The notes: generated from the sequence alone by a model not told the origin. A stretch of DNA of 64,000 bases from Bacteroidota bacterium (GCA_014382445.1 JACNJS010000091.1:1-64000); one strand, 5' to 3'. Shown: positions 37,459 to 49,500, counted from the stretch's first letter. Numbers and translations: made by a program.

Positions 37459-37913
37459 AGGAATTTTCCATGAGCAAATAGCAAAAGCAATTCTAAAGTT
37501 TTTTTGCCACACCCGGCTTAGATGTAATTAATTTTTTTGAGTTGGTGCTTTTCTCCTTTTTAACGGGCAACGCTGATATGCATTTGAAAAACTTCTCGCT
37601 AATTGACCAAAAAGGTTTAGGTATGGTGTTTTCTCCGGCTTACGATTTAGTGGCAATTGCATTAGTTAATCCGGCAGATGATGAGGATTTAGCATTAACA
37701 CTTAAGGTTAAAAAGAAAAAAATAAAAAAGGTGGATTTTGTTGCGGCTCTCGACACACTTAGGATTGAAGTAAAGCAGCGATCCAATATTTTTGATAAAA
37801 TGGAGAAGAGGAGATCAAAGTGGATTGAGCAAATAGACAATAGCTTTTTACGCGCAGATTTTAAAACAAAGTATAAAACCTTAATTGAAGAGCGATTCAC
37901 CAGGCTTGCCTAA
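37459..37913 (+). pseudogene. hipA: HipA-type toxin kinase, C-terminal remnant with frameshift
   Basis: The main frame (to 37913) carries FSFLTGNADMHLKNFSLI, the HipA C-terminal kinase motif with the catalytic/metal N-D and H-x-K-N, then FSPAYDLVA, the expected next block. Just upstream the other frame reads FHEQIAKAILKF, the element that normally precedes it; a frameshift near 37500 separates them. The N-terminal two-thirds of the roughly 400-residue kinase and any HipB partner are missing. HipA phosphorylates glutamyl-tRNA synthetase; this copy is dead. Confidence 0.8.
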
Positions 37914-38214
37914 TTCGCAATTCCAAATTCGTTATTGAATATGACAGAACAATGGCTCATACCAATGGATAATCTTAATGAAATATCAACGCTACCCACG
38001 TCTATTCTAGGTAAAACTGATGTACCATTTTACGGCAATAGCCAAATGTTGTAACAAAAATCGGTATTGGGCGAATAAAAACGCAACCAAACTAACCGAC
38101 AAGAAAGCAATGGAAGTCAATTGGCAATTAAACGTAACTCTATAATAACAATAGTGTACAAGTGCAAAAGATAGAACTCCCCTCTATCTCAAGTCTTCAG
38201 GGAAAGCCTGTGGG

Positions 38215-38532
38215 CAAGCAGGACTTGGACTTTATTTATTTAACCAATCACAGTAAAATTCAGACAACAACTACCCGACAACCTGCCTTGCCGGCTGGCA
38301 GGCAATGAGAACCACGACAACCCGACAACAACGACAACCCACATCAGTATCATTTAAAAAACATTATTTTTTTTTGTTTATTAAAACAATAAACTATACT
38401 TTTACCCTTATTACTTGAATAATGCTCACGAACTCACACATTTACTACAACTAACTAATTAGTCTTGCTACTTTTAACTAATTATTTTTAACCTACTAAA
38501 AACCAATATAAATAATAAAATCAATGACTTAC
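38215..38532 (+). repeat. Direct repeat copy 1 (about 318 bp) with promoter
   Basis: It aligns along its length with 41869-42170: both contain GCAGGACTTGGACTTT, a stretch of CGACAACCC-type units, CATCAxTATCATTTAAAAAAC, a promoter, ATTACTTGAATAATGCT, TCTTGCTACTTTTAACTAAT and AATATAAATAATAAAATC. Copy 1 has an extra 21 bases forming a palindrome at 38282-38302. It lies immediately upstream of the GNAT-nitrilase gene. The flanking stretch 37914-38214 holds no gene that I can support. Confidence 0.9.
38373..38404 (+). promoter_or_regulatory. Bacteroidota promoter inside repeat copy 1
   Basis: TTTG (38373-38376), 20 bases, then TACTTTTA (38397-38404), one change from TAnnTTTG. It faces the GNAT-nitrilase gene with a leader of about 190 bases. 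The same arrangement is conserved in repeat copy 2. Confidence 0.6.
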
Positions 38533-38598
38533 GTTAACCATGTATTATAATTAAGAGCTTTACATTGTGGTTATCTATAAGTTGGCTACCATTTTAAT

Positions 38599-40119
38599 AT
38601 GAACGAAATAGAAAACATAGAATTGACTTTTTTAAGTCTTGATGATTATCAGGAACTAAAAGAAGCCATGATTGAGTCATACACTAATATGCCCGGCTCA
38701 TATTGGAAAGAGTATCACATTAAATCATTGATTGACCATTTTCCTGAAGGGCAGGTGGTTATAATGGTGAATGAACAAATTGCCGGATGCGCATTATCAA
38801 TTATTGTTGACTATGATAAATTTGATGATAATCATACTTACATAGAAATTACGGGGAATTATACTTTTAATACGCATACTCCGAATGGTGATGTACTTTA
38901 TGGAATAGATATTTTTATTAAACCTGAATTTCGGGGATTACGGCTGGGCAGAAGGCTTTACGACTATAGAAAAGAGCTATGTGAAAGGTTGAACCTTAAA
39001 AGTGTTGCATTTGGTGGAAGAATTCCAAACTACCACAAATACTCGGATGTGCTAACACCGAAAGAATATATCGCCAAAGTAAGAAGGAAAGAAATTCAGG
39101 ATCCTGTTTTAAATTTCCAGGTATCTAATGATTTTCATCCCGCAAAAATCCTTAAAAACTATCTTGAAGGCGATGAAGCATCTAATGAATATGCTGTTCT
39201 GTTGGAATGGGATAACATCTATTATGAAAAGAAAAACAAAAAGGCAAGCATTACAAAAAAACTAGTTCGCCTCGGCTTAATTCAGTGGCAAATGCGCCCT
39301 TATAAAGATTTAGATGAATTGTTACAACAAGCTGAATTTTTTATAGACGCTGTTTCAGGATATCGTTCTGATTTTGCCTTATTTCCGGAATTCTTTAACG
39401 CTCCATTAATGGCTGAGAATAACCATTTAACTGAACCCGAGGCAATAAGAGAACTTGCAAAACACACCTCTAACGTTGTTCAGAGATTTTCAGAATTAGC
39501 CATTTCCTACAACATCAATATTATTTCAGGAAGCTTACCGGAAATTCAAAATGATAGACTTTACAATGTAGGATATTTATGTAAAAGAGACGGAACTGTT
39601 GAAAGATATGAGAAAATTCATATAACTCCAGATGAAATTAGAGTATGGGGTATGGAAAAAGGTAGCAAACTAAAGGTTTTTGACACCGATTGTGGAAAGA
39701 TTGGAATCCTGATTTGCTATGATGTGGAGTTTCCTGAGCTGAGCAGACTTTTGGCGGACGAAGGAATGGACATACTATTTGTGCCCTTTCTAACTGATAC
39801 TCAAAACGGTTATTCAAGGGTCAGGTATTGCGCTCAGGCAAGAGCGATTGAAAACGAATGTTATGTAGCAATTGCAGGATGTGTTGGAAATTTACCTAAA
39901 GTTCACAATATGGATATTCAATATGCGCAATCTATGGTTTTCACTCCATGCGATTTTGCATTTCCAGCTAACGGCATAAAAGCTGAAGCAACTCCAAATA
40001 CTGAAATGATTTTGATTGCGGATCTCGATATTGATTTACTAAGAGAACTAAATCAATTTGGAAGTGTTAGAAATCTGAAAGATAGACGTAAAGATATCTA
40101 TGAATTAAAAAAACGGTAG
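38599..40119 (+). CDS. Bifunctional GNAT N-acetyltransferase / carbon-nitrogen hydrolase
   Basis: 506 residues. The first part (about 5-170) is a GNAT acyltransferase with the acetyl-CoA loop IFIKPEFRGLRLGRRLYDYR. The second (about 222-500) is a nitrilase-superfamily amidase with the catalytic triad Glu264 in ALFPEFFNAP, Lys339 in YEKIHITPDE and Cys373 in GILICYDVEFPE. This fusion is known across bacteria, but its substrate is not settled; amide hydrolysis or acyl transfer to amines is likely. Base composition is AT-rich like the chromosome. It lies between two direct repeats. Confidence 0.93.
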   Translation: MNEIENIELTFLSLDDYQELKEAMIESYTNMPGSYWKEYHIKSLIDHFPEGQVVIMVNEQIAGCALSIIVDYDKFDDNHTYIEITGNYTFNTHTPNGDVLYGIDIFIKPEFRGLRLGRRLYDYRKELCERLNLKSVAFGGRIPNYHKYSDVLTPKEYIAKVRRKEIQDPVLNFQVSNDFHPAKILKNYLEGDEASNEYAVLLEWDNIYYEKKNKKASITKKLVRLGLIQWQMRPYKDLDELLQQAEFFIDAVSGYRSDFALFPEFFNAPLMAENNHLTEPEAIRELAKHTSNVVQRFSELAISYNINIISGSLPEIQNDRLYNVGYLCKRDGTVERYEKIHITPDEIRVWGMEKGSKLKVFDTDCGKIGILICYDVEFPELSRLLADEGMDILFVPFLTDTQNGYSRVRYCAQARAIENECYVAIAGCVGNLPKVHNMDIQYAQSMVFTPCDFAFPANGIKAEATPNTEMILIADLDIDLLRELNQFGSVRNLKDRRKDIYELKKR

Positions 40120-40184
40120 CCAATAAGGGTTTTAGTGGTAAATTGAAAGTAAATGCAAATAATGAAAATTAGTAATAAATTGAA

Positions 40185-40466
40185 ATGGAAGTGCTTCGAA
40201 ATCCCTTACAGGGCACAACCAGAACGTTGGCACCAATTAAAATGAAAATTTCAAAACCGGTGTGCAACAAGGATATGAAGGTGTTGATCTGCATTCATGA
40301 ATACTCAAAGAAAGACTTCACCTCTAGTACACTGGAGCAATGGACAACCCACGATCCTCCAGTGAACGTCAGATTCGTTAAAGACGCAGCCAAAAATCCT
40401 GGAATTTGTTACAACTGGCATCTGGGAGAAAGAAACCCATACTGGATCTTCACCGATGAGATATGA
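40185..40466 (+). CDS. Small hypothetical protein, possibly a remnant
   Basis: 93 residues with no recognised domain; the C-terminal half (KNPGICYNWHLGERNPYWIF) is rich in aromatic residues. Its base composition is richer in G and C than the gene before it, and it marks the start of the GC-rich stretch that continues through the asparaginase. It may be a truncated gene brought in with that stretch. Low confidence that it is expressed. Confidence 0.3.
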   Translation: MEVLRNPLQGTTRTLAPIKMKISKPVCNKDMKVLICIHEYSKKDFTSSTLEQWTTHDPPVNVRFVKDAAKNPGICYNWHLGERNPYWIFTDEI

Positions 40467-40565
40467 ATAGAATAATTACCATTTATTGCCATAAATTGAT
40501 ACTGAATTGCCAATGGGTTGGGGTTTTATGTTACATTAGTGCAGAAAAACCATAAACTTATTAAT

Positions 40566-41627
40566 ATGATAATGAACAAAAGATTTCTTTTTAGCTGTTT
40601 GCTGATTGGTTCGATAGCAGCAAACTTATGCGGACAGGATAAACCTCGTGTCTACATCCTTGCTACTGGAGGAACCATTGCCGGCATTGGTGCTTCCGAA
40701 ACCAGTTCTGGATACATCGCAGGAGTAGTCTCGGTCGACAAGATCATCCAGTCGGCGCCAGAGATCCTCCAACTGGCCCAGATCAAAGGGGAGCAGGTTG
40801 TCAACATCCCGAGCCAGGACATGAGCGAAGCCGACTGGCTGATAATTGCCAAAAGGGTCAATCAGTTGCTTTCGCAGGCCGACGTCACCGGAATTGTCAT
40901 TACACATGGTACCGATACCATGGAGGAGACCGCCTTCTTCCTTAATCTGGTAGTGAAAAGCGACAAGCCTGTTGTTCTAGCTGGAGCGATGCGTCCCTCT
41001 ACCGAAATAAGTGCCGACGGCCCGATGAATGTCTATGAAGCGGTGGCTGTGGCCGCTAGCCCACTCTCTATTGGCAAAGGTGTGATGATCGTGATGGATG
41101 ACAAGATCCTGAGTGCCGATGACGCAATGAAAACGATGACAACCGCTCTTGAGACCTTCAAATGTCCCAATTTTGGCTTTCTGGGTTATCTGTGGGACAG
41201 CAAGCCCATTTTTACCCGTAATTCTCTAGTCAAGCATACAATCCACAGCGAATTTGATGTTGCAGACGTAGATATCTTGCCAAAAGTTGCGATTGTTTAC
41301 GGATATGCTGGCATTGATTCCCTCTTTGTTGCAACTGCCGTCAGGAAAGGTGTCAACGGGATCGTCTATGCCGGGGTTGGAAATGGAAATCCCAATACGG
41401 CAAATCTGAATGCCCTAGCAGATGCAGTAAAGCATGGAATACCAGTGGTACGTTCAGCCAGAACTCCGTTTGGTCCAACTACCCAACATGACGAAGTCGA
41501 TGACGACAAATACAGATTCTCAGCATCTTGGTTCAAAACGCCCGAGAAATCAAGGATACTGTTAATGCTGGCGTTGATGAAGACAAAGGATTACAAGGAG
41601 ATTCAAAGGATGTTTGTGGAATACTAG
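40566..41627 (+). CDS. ansB: Periplasmic type II L-asparaginase
   Basis: 352 residues. A signal peptide (MNKRFLFSCLLIGSIAANLC) supports start at 40566 or 40572, and not further upstream. Threonine motifs of class II asparaginases are ILATGGTIAG (catalytic Thr34) and VITHGTDTMEE (Thr116, Asp117), then VVLAGAMRPSTEISADGP with the catalytic region. It hydrolyses asparagine (often also glutamine) to the acid and ammonia in the periplasm. Codon use is visibly GC-richer than in its neighbours, indicating transfer. It is followed by the remnant of an EamA-type exporter. Confidence 0.93.
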   Translation: MIMNKRFLFSCLLIGSIAANLCGQDKPRVYILATGGTIAGIGASETSSGYIAGVVSVDKIIQSAPEILQLAQIKGEQVVNIPSQDMSEADWLIIAKRVNQLLSQADVTGIVITHGTDTMEETAFFLNLVVKSDKPVVLAGAMRPSTEISADGPMNVYEAVAVAASPLSIGKGVMIVMDDKILSADDAMKTMTTALETFKCPNFGFLGYLWDSKPIFTRNSLVKHTIHSEFDVADVDILPKVAIVYGYAGIDSLFVATAVRKGVNGIVYAGVGNGNPNTANLNALADAVKHGIPVVRSARTPFGPTTQHDEVDDDKYRFSASWFKTPEKSRILLMLALMKTKDYKEIQRMFVEY

Positions 41628-41631
41628 ACCT

Positions 41632-41775
41632 ATGCCAGCGCCCGGGAAAGAAAAATCATATCTACTTCTCCTTCTGGCTGTAGTGATCTTGGGGCTTACT
41701 TTTGTCACCCAGCGGATGGATATAGTCTAAGTGGGTCCTATTACCTTCTCAGCTGTGAGATTCGGATTGGGATGA
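41632..41775 (+). pseudogene. EamA/DMT-family exporter, dead N-terminal remnant
   Basis: It reads MPAPGKEKSYLLLLLAVVIL then GLTFVTQRMDIV and a TAA stop at 41728-41730; the same frame goes on as VGPITFSAVRFGLG before another stop. This matches the first helix and the G-x-TFVAQ-x-GMDxxGPFTFNAxRFxLG signature of drug/metabolite transporters. The remaining nine or so helices are missing. It starts 4 bases after asparaginase and shares its base composition, so it was probably once an operon partner. Confidence 0.75.
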
Positions 41776-41868
41776 ATTTACTTTGGATAAATGTTTAAAG
41801 TAAAGAATGAAATATTAGTTAAAGAGAACTACACACCCTAGTTCAAGTTCACCCATAGCCACTACACA

Positions 41869-42170
41869 GGCAGGACTTGGACTTTGTTTACATTTAACCA
41901 ATCCCAATATAATTCGTACAACAATGAGAACCCGACAACCCGACAACAATGAGAACCACGACAACCCGGCAACAACCCCACATCAATATCATTTAAAAAA
42001 CATCAATTTTTTTGATTATTTAAAAAATAAATAATACCTTTACACTCATTACTTGAATAATGCTAATTAACTCACTCATTTGCTAAAATTAACTAATTTG
42101 TCTTGCTACTTTTAACTAATTATTCTTAACCGCTTAAAACCCAATATAAATAATAAAATCAATGACTTAC
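41869..42170 (+). repeat. Direct repeat copy 2 (about 302 bp) with promoter
   Basis: Imperfect copy of 38215-38532 in the same orientation. It lacks the 21-bp palindrome of copy 1 and has diverged at many single positions. The region from here to 42520 has no intact recognised gene apart from one weak ORF (42301-42501). Confidence 0.9.
42011..42042 (+). promoter_or_regulatory. Bacteroidota promoter inside repeat copy 2
   Basis: TTTG (42011-42014), 20 bases, then TACCTTTA (42035-42042). Spacing and position are the same as in copy 1 although flanking bases have changed. Only the 66-residue ORF at 42301 lies downstream on this strand. Confidence 0.6.
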
Positions 42171-42300
42171 TTATATTATAAATAGTTTCGATATCATAAT
42201 AATACTCAACAATCTATAGAATAGTCTTAGTTTTAATAATCAATAAAAATTTTTAGAGTGTCCCAACGCTGAAAACAGGACAAGGGTGTCCTGAAAAAGT

Positions 42301-42501
42301 GTGGAAAACAGGAAGAAAGGCTACTTTGCAGGTGGAATGACTCGTACCCTGTCAAGACCCTCAATTAATCCTGCAATGAAGGGATTTGAAACAGGCGATC
42401 GTAGAGATAGTGAAATACGTATTGATTATGTTCAACATGCACTGTGTGCTTGGATTCAATATTATGAATTAATATATAAAGAAGTAGAAACGATATACTA
42501 A
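42301..42501 (+). CDS. Short unrecognised ORF, perhaps a gene fragment
   Basis: 66 residues from a GTG start (GYFAGGMTRTLSRPSINPAM), no domain recognised. It is convergent with gyrB and ends 20 bases from its stop. It may be the tail of a deleted gene. Low confidence. Confidence 0.25.
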   Translation: MENRKKGYFAGGMTRTLSRPSINPAMKGFETGDRRDSEIRIDYVQHALCAWIQYYELIYKEVETIY

Positions 42502-42520
42502 ACTTTAGTATTTCTTTAAT

Positions 42521-44509
<1,989 letters not shown>

Positions 44510-44523
44510 TCAAAAAAGATGTG

Positions 44524-44531
44524 CAAATGTA
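44524..44531 (-). promoter_or_regulatory. gyrB -7 promoter element
   Basis: On the minus strand TACATTTG fits TAnnTTTG and lies about 39 bases before the gyrB start. No clear -33 TTTG is present. Confidence 0.5.
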
Positions 44532-44689
44532 ATAAAATAATTGCTATAAATGGATGATGAAGATATATAGATTTAGCAAGTTATCAACATAGTAACGTGC
44601 AGATGTTTAGGTTATTACAACATTGTTTTTTAGTGCAAAAAATAATTCCCCAATTCTATGCTTAAATACTTAAAAAGTGACTAAAGTTT

Positions 44690-44799
44690 GGAGCACTTGG
44701 AGTGTCTAAAGTAATTGGAGTTTGGAGTATCTGGTGTTAAGATTTACTAATTTGGCTTAACTCCAGACACTTTAGGCACTCTAGGCACTCTAGGCACTC
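44690..44799. repeat. Short-unit repeats forming a large imperfect hairpin
   Basis: Three exact tandem copies of TAGGCACTC (44773-44799). The preceding stretch (TTGGAGTGTCTAAAGT and relatives) is the rough reverse complement of the second half, so the region can fold back on itself. It lies between gyrB and the stop of the barrel gene and may end that transcript. Confidence 0.65.
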
Positions 44800-44805
44800 T
44801 AAGTA

Positions 44806-46518
44806 CTAAAACTTATACATAATTCCACCCATTATCTGTATGCCGTGTACAGGATAATTATAGTAACGTTGATATTGCGTATTAAGCAAATTATTTAACG
44901 ACAGGAACACCGAAAATTTATCGGTCAATGTGTAATCAACACCTGCATTTACATCGATAAATTCGTCCAGATCAATTTGCGTATATGGTAAATTAGTTAA
45001 ATCGAGTGCTGTACGTTTACCATAGTAGTAAGCTTCTGACCATATCAGTAACTTTTTCGTTATTAAAAATGATACTCCCAGTTTTATTTCACTCGTGGGT
45101 TTATGATAGGCATCTGCAAGTGAGTCCAGAGTATAAATATTATATTTTCCACCAATCAGTATGTTTACCTTTTCTCCTGCAGCATATGTTATTTCTCCGG
45201 AAACGGCAAGTACACTTCCTTTATCGTATAAGGCTGAAAATTTATTAAACGGTACAGTAATTAGGTAAATAATAATTGTATCATCCGGTACATTCACAAA
45301 AAAGAACATGTTATTGAATTTTTCCCAGGTTACCTGAGTGCTAAAGTTTACCTTTTGAGCTATGTTACCCCTAATACCTGCATAAGCCTTGAAAATATGA
45401 TCCCATCCTAAAGGAATAGTTGATCCTACCCATGGGTTTAGTTCAGATAGCTTAAGAAAAGAATGCTTTTCCACTTTTCCATTTACGCCACCAAAAACTG
45501 TGAGTATATCAGGTATCAGGTTTACATTTAAATCAATAATCGGATAAAAATAGAAATTGGTTTCATTAGAATTAAGGATATTGAAGTTTAGTCCTAAATA
45601 AAAGTTAAACATTCCGTAATTTCCTTTGAAATAAGGTGTTGCCGAAACTAACAGTTCGTTACTCGTATTCAAGCTGTCAACATTTTCAAAGTATGAAACT
45701 TTTCCAGCCAGACCAAGTTCCTGATAGTCTAACATATCGCTAACATTGAAACTTTTATGAACATCAAAATTCACATTAGCGTTAGTTTCGCTGGTATTAT
45801 ACTTGTCGAAATAGTAATAAGCATCTAAACTTATTTGGTGAAATAGTTTTTTGTTGTTACTATAATTGCTTGATAAAGCCATGTTCACCTTGGCTAAGTT
45901 GTACATTTGCTTTAATCTGTTTTCATCAAATGTAATACTTGGATAATCATCAGGTTTAAACCCGTAATAGCGATTGGTTTTGAATGAATATTTGAGCCCT
46001 GCGTCAAAAATATGATATCTAAAAAACTTCTTGTAATTTAGATTTAAGTATGAATTAGTTTCAGGGCTTGGAGAATAATCATTAATATTCTTAAATGTAG
46101 ATAACTGGTATAAGTGTGCATTGAACCGATAGTTATTTTTTTGACCACTGGAATGAAAGAAATCCAGGTATGGACTAAACAAACTGCCCACACCCAACTT
46201 AAGAGAATTTTTGGTTAGCGATGTTCGCTTATCAGCATTAATAACAACAGGTTTAATAGGATTTAAGGTAATCTCAGTTGGTTGGTTGATATCTAATGAC
46301 TCAAAGGAGAATTCAGGCTTATCAATACTGAATTTCATGTCTTCGGGAGAAGTATTTACTTTAAACGCCTGGTTAATTGTAGGATCGAACGAACTTATAA
46401 TTGTTACTTGTTCATTGTGCTCCTGTGATGAACCACTTTGGTTTTGAGCAGATATAGGGTTCGAAATTAACAGGACTACTAAAATCGGAGATAATCTCTT
46501 TAAAAATTTGTTATACAT
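44806..46518 (-). CDS. Outer-membrane beta-barrel protein (TonB-dependent-receptor-like)
   Basis: About 570 residues from the Met of MYNKFLKRLSPILVVLLIS, whose signal peptide justifies this start over the upstream Met at 46569 that overlaps the preceding gene. The rest is rich in alternating barrel strands (SYFENVDSLNTSNELLVSA) and ends HGIQIMGGIMYKF with terminal Phe. The C-terminal part resembles TonB-dependent receptor barrels (LNNLLNTQYQRYYNYPVHG) but no plug or TonB box is seen. It starts 13 bases after the large TPR gene, suggesting a conserved pair. Confidence 0.75.
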   Translation of the reverse strand: MYNKFLKRLSPILVVLLISNPISAQNQSGSSQEHNEQVTIISSFDPTINQAFKVNTSPEDMKFSIDKPEFSFESLDINQPTEITLNPIKPVVINADKRTSLTKNSLKLGVGSLFSPYLDFFHSSGQKNNYRFNAHLYQLSTFKNINDYSPSPETNSYLNLNYKKFFRYHIFDAGLKYSFKTNRYYGFKPDDYPSITFDENRLKQMYNLAKVNMALSSNYSNNKKLFHQISLDAYYYFDKYNTSETNANVNFDVHKSFNVSDMLDYQELGLAGKVSYFENVDSLNTSNELLVSATPYFKGNYGMFNFYLGLNFNILNSNETNFYFYPIIDLNVNLIPDILTVFGGVNGKVEKHSFLKLSELNPWVGSTIPLGWDHIFKAYAGIRGNIAQKVNFSTQVTWEKFNNMFFFVNVPDDTIIIYLITVPFNKFSALYDKGSVLAVSGEITYAAGEKVNILIGGKYNIYTLDSLADAYHKPTSEIKLGVSFLITKKLLIWSEAYYYGKRTALDLTNLPYTQIDLDEFIDVNAGVDYTLTDKFSVFLSLNNLLNTQYQRYYNYPVHGIQIMGGIMYKF

Positions 46519-46531
46519 CGTTCTTATTTTT

Positions 46532-49500
46532 TTATTGATTATCATTTTCTTGATCTTCTGGTGTTTCAACCTGTGAAGCTTTTAATCGTTCTAATTTACC
46601 TTCAGCAGTTTTTCTCAAGTCATCGCCTTTATAGTTTTCAATAACGCTCACTAAGGTTTGTTCTGCCTGAAATAAATTATCACGACCCACATAAATATCA
46701 GCGAGTAGTATAAAACCTTTTGCTATCCAATAATCAAATGTTGGATATTTTTCGGGCAGTTCATACACCATATTTTCAGCTTCTTCCAGCCTGTTTTGGC
46801 GATAAAATATTAGTATTTTATTATAAAGGGCTTCTGCTCCCATTTCTCCAGAAGATAAACTAGTTGTAATACTAAATTCTCTTTCTGCTTCTGCATATTG
46901 CTTATTTTCCATGGCTATCATTCCCAATAAATAATGCGCATAAATAATTTGTCCTTCCGATACTTTTTCAGTCATTAGCAGTTTTTTGGCAGCTTCTTTT
47001 ACTTTTGGGATACTACCTGTTTTCCAGGCGCTTTTCATAACGCCATCAGTGGCTTCTAATAACATCATCTTGTTTTCAGCTACTTGTAACAGTCTTTCAT
47101 AGTAATTCAGTGCCTTCTCAAATTTCTCTTTTGAATACATCACCCGGGCCACTTTAAGAAGAGCTTTAACAGTGTATTGATTTTCAGGATATTCAATTAT
47201 TTTCTCATAATACATGATTGCCAGATCATTATTACCTTGTTTTTCCATACATTGAGAAAGATAGTGATAAGCCGTTAAAATAAAACCTCCTGTTGGAAAC
47301 TGATCTACATACTTCGAAAGAGCCGTAATAGCATTATTACAATCGTTATTTAAATAATAATTTTCTCCGGTTGTGAATTTTAAAGAATCTTCTTCACTGG
47401 TTGACACTTGTACAAAATCAAGACTGTTGGCATATGCTATATACTTATCAACCTGACCCATATCCATATAAACGTTTTGAAGGGTAACAAGAGCTTCTTT
47501 AGCCTCAAGTGATGCAGGGTAATTATCAATAACTTTTCTTAATGCTGCTACAGCCTGATCATATTGGTTGTTGCTGTAATAAACAAAGCCCATCTTAACA
47601 AGCGCCTTTTTTGCATAACTGCTTTTTGGCTTTTCTTTTACCAGTTTGTCAAAATATACAATTGCATGACGTTGGTCGTTTAGAATAAGGTTTGTTGAGG
47701 CAATATCATAAAGGGCATCATCGTAATACTGAGATTTTTTAAAATTGGTAATGAGCTTATTTAGGGTGTTAAGTTTATTAGTGAAATCACCTTGTGAGCC
47801 ATAACAAATTGCCTTTTGAAATAGGGCATAATCGGCATCAGCTGAATTACTGCTGATTACTTTGTTATACCAATGTATAGCATTGTTGTAGTCTTTTGTA
47901 ATCAGATAGCTGTCGGCGAGCCTTAAATAAGTATCAGCAATCAAATTTGACTTGTTATTTTCTTCCTTTAAAAATTTTTGAAAAAGATTAACAGTATTAC
48001 TGTATTGCTCCAAATTAAATGCGCAATAGGCAGCATTATAAAATGCAACAGCATAGAGACCAGTTTGCCTGGCTCCGGATGAACTAAAGAATTGATTAAA
48101 TATATTAGCAGCATCATTATATTTTTTTTCTTGGTAGAGAGCATCGCCTTGCCAAAACAGTGCCTCCGACTGGAGTTTTTTATCAACAGGATAAACAAGA
48201 GATTTCTTAAAATAAATAATAGCATCGGTAAATGCATTACGGTTAAAATATGCTACTCCCTGAGCATACGCAAGCTGTTGATATACGCTTTTTAATCGGC
48301 TATTTGGATTTTCAACCTTTTCGATGGAAGCTAACGCTCCTGGGTAGTTATTTGATGTTAAATATAATTGCGAAAGAAGATCATAGGCGTTTGCTTTATT
48401 TTGTGAACCGGGATTAGTTTTTATAAAATCTTCAATAATAGTAACCGGGTCGTTATAGCTATCAGGACCAATTTCGATGGTAACTTTAACATAGCTAAAT
48501 AAGGCATCGGCTGCAATATCCTCATTTGTGTTTATTTTATATGCTTTTAAAAATGCACCTTGGGCAAATTTAGGCTGGTCAGAATTTAGATAGCAGTAGC
48601 CAAGATAATACCATGAGGTTTGCTCAACAAGTCCTCCAGCTTTTGTTGCAGATTGAAAATTGTTTATTGCATCCTTATATTTTCCACTAACAAACTTTGA
48701 ATATCCAATTCGGTATTGTTCATCAGGGTCATCATTTTGCTTACCATTCGATTCATAGATAGTATAGTATTCATGGGCTAAGTCAAAATTATTTAAATTG
48801 TAATATGAGTTTGCTATCAGCCCGGCGATATCTCCCTTTTCCTGGCTTGTTGCTGATGTTAAATATTGCTTTCCTTCATCAATAACACTTTGATAATCAC
48901 TCTGCTGATAATATATTTTAACCAGATATAGTGGCACATATTTTTTGAATTTTCGGTCGTTTTCAATAGCTTTAAAAGCTTTCAATGCATCTTCATAATT
49001 TCCTTTTTGATATTGTATATGAGCAAAATAATAATTAGCCGGCTCTGAGTAATTGCTTTTAGTGCCAATCACTTTACGATATGATGCTAAAGCCTGATCA
49101 AATTGACTTTGCTTCATCTGGCAGTAACCTTTTTTATAATAATATTCGGAACGCTGGGTTGCATTCAATTTTGCGGAGTTTATTTTGTTATAAACCTCTA
49201 AGGCTGAAGAGTACTTATTATCTTTATAATAAATATTTCCTAATTCGAGATTAACAGCAGGAATCCAGGCACTTGCCGGATAATCAGACGCAAACATTTG
49301 TACCCTGTTTGCCGCATCTTTTGTGCCTAATTCAACAGCACATACGGTGCTATAATATGCAGCATTTTCAAAAAATGTACTTTTCTTATCTGTCTCCTCA
49401 ATCATGTATTTATCGAATACAGAAAGCGCCGATCCATAATTTTGCTGATTATATAAACGCAAGGCTTCCCTGTATGTTACATTAATAGGATCGTTGTACA

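Noticed and set aside
37937-38053. Short ORF MTEQWLIPMDNLNEI after the hipA remnant
   Set aside because: Only 38 codons, no recognised motif; may be debris of a deleted gene.
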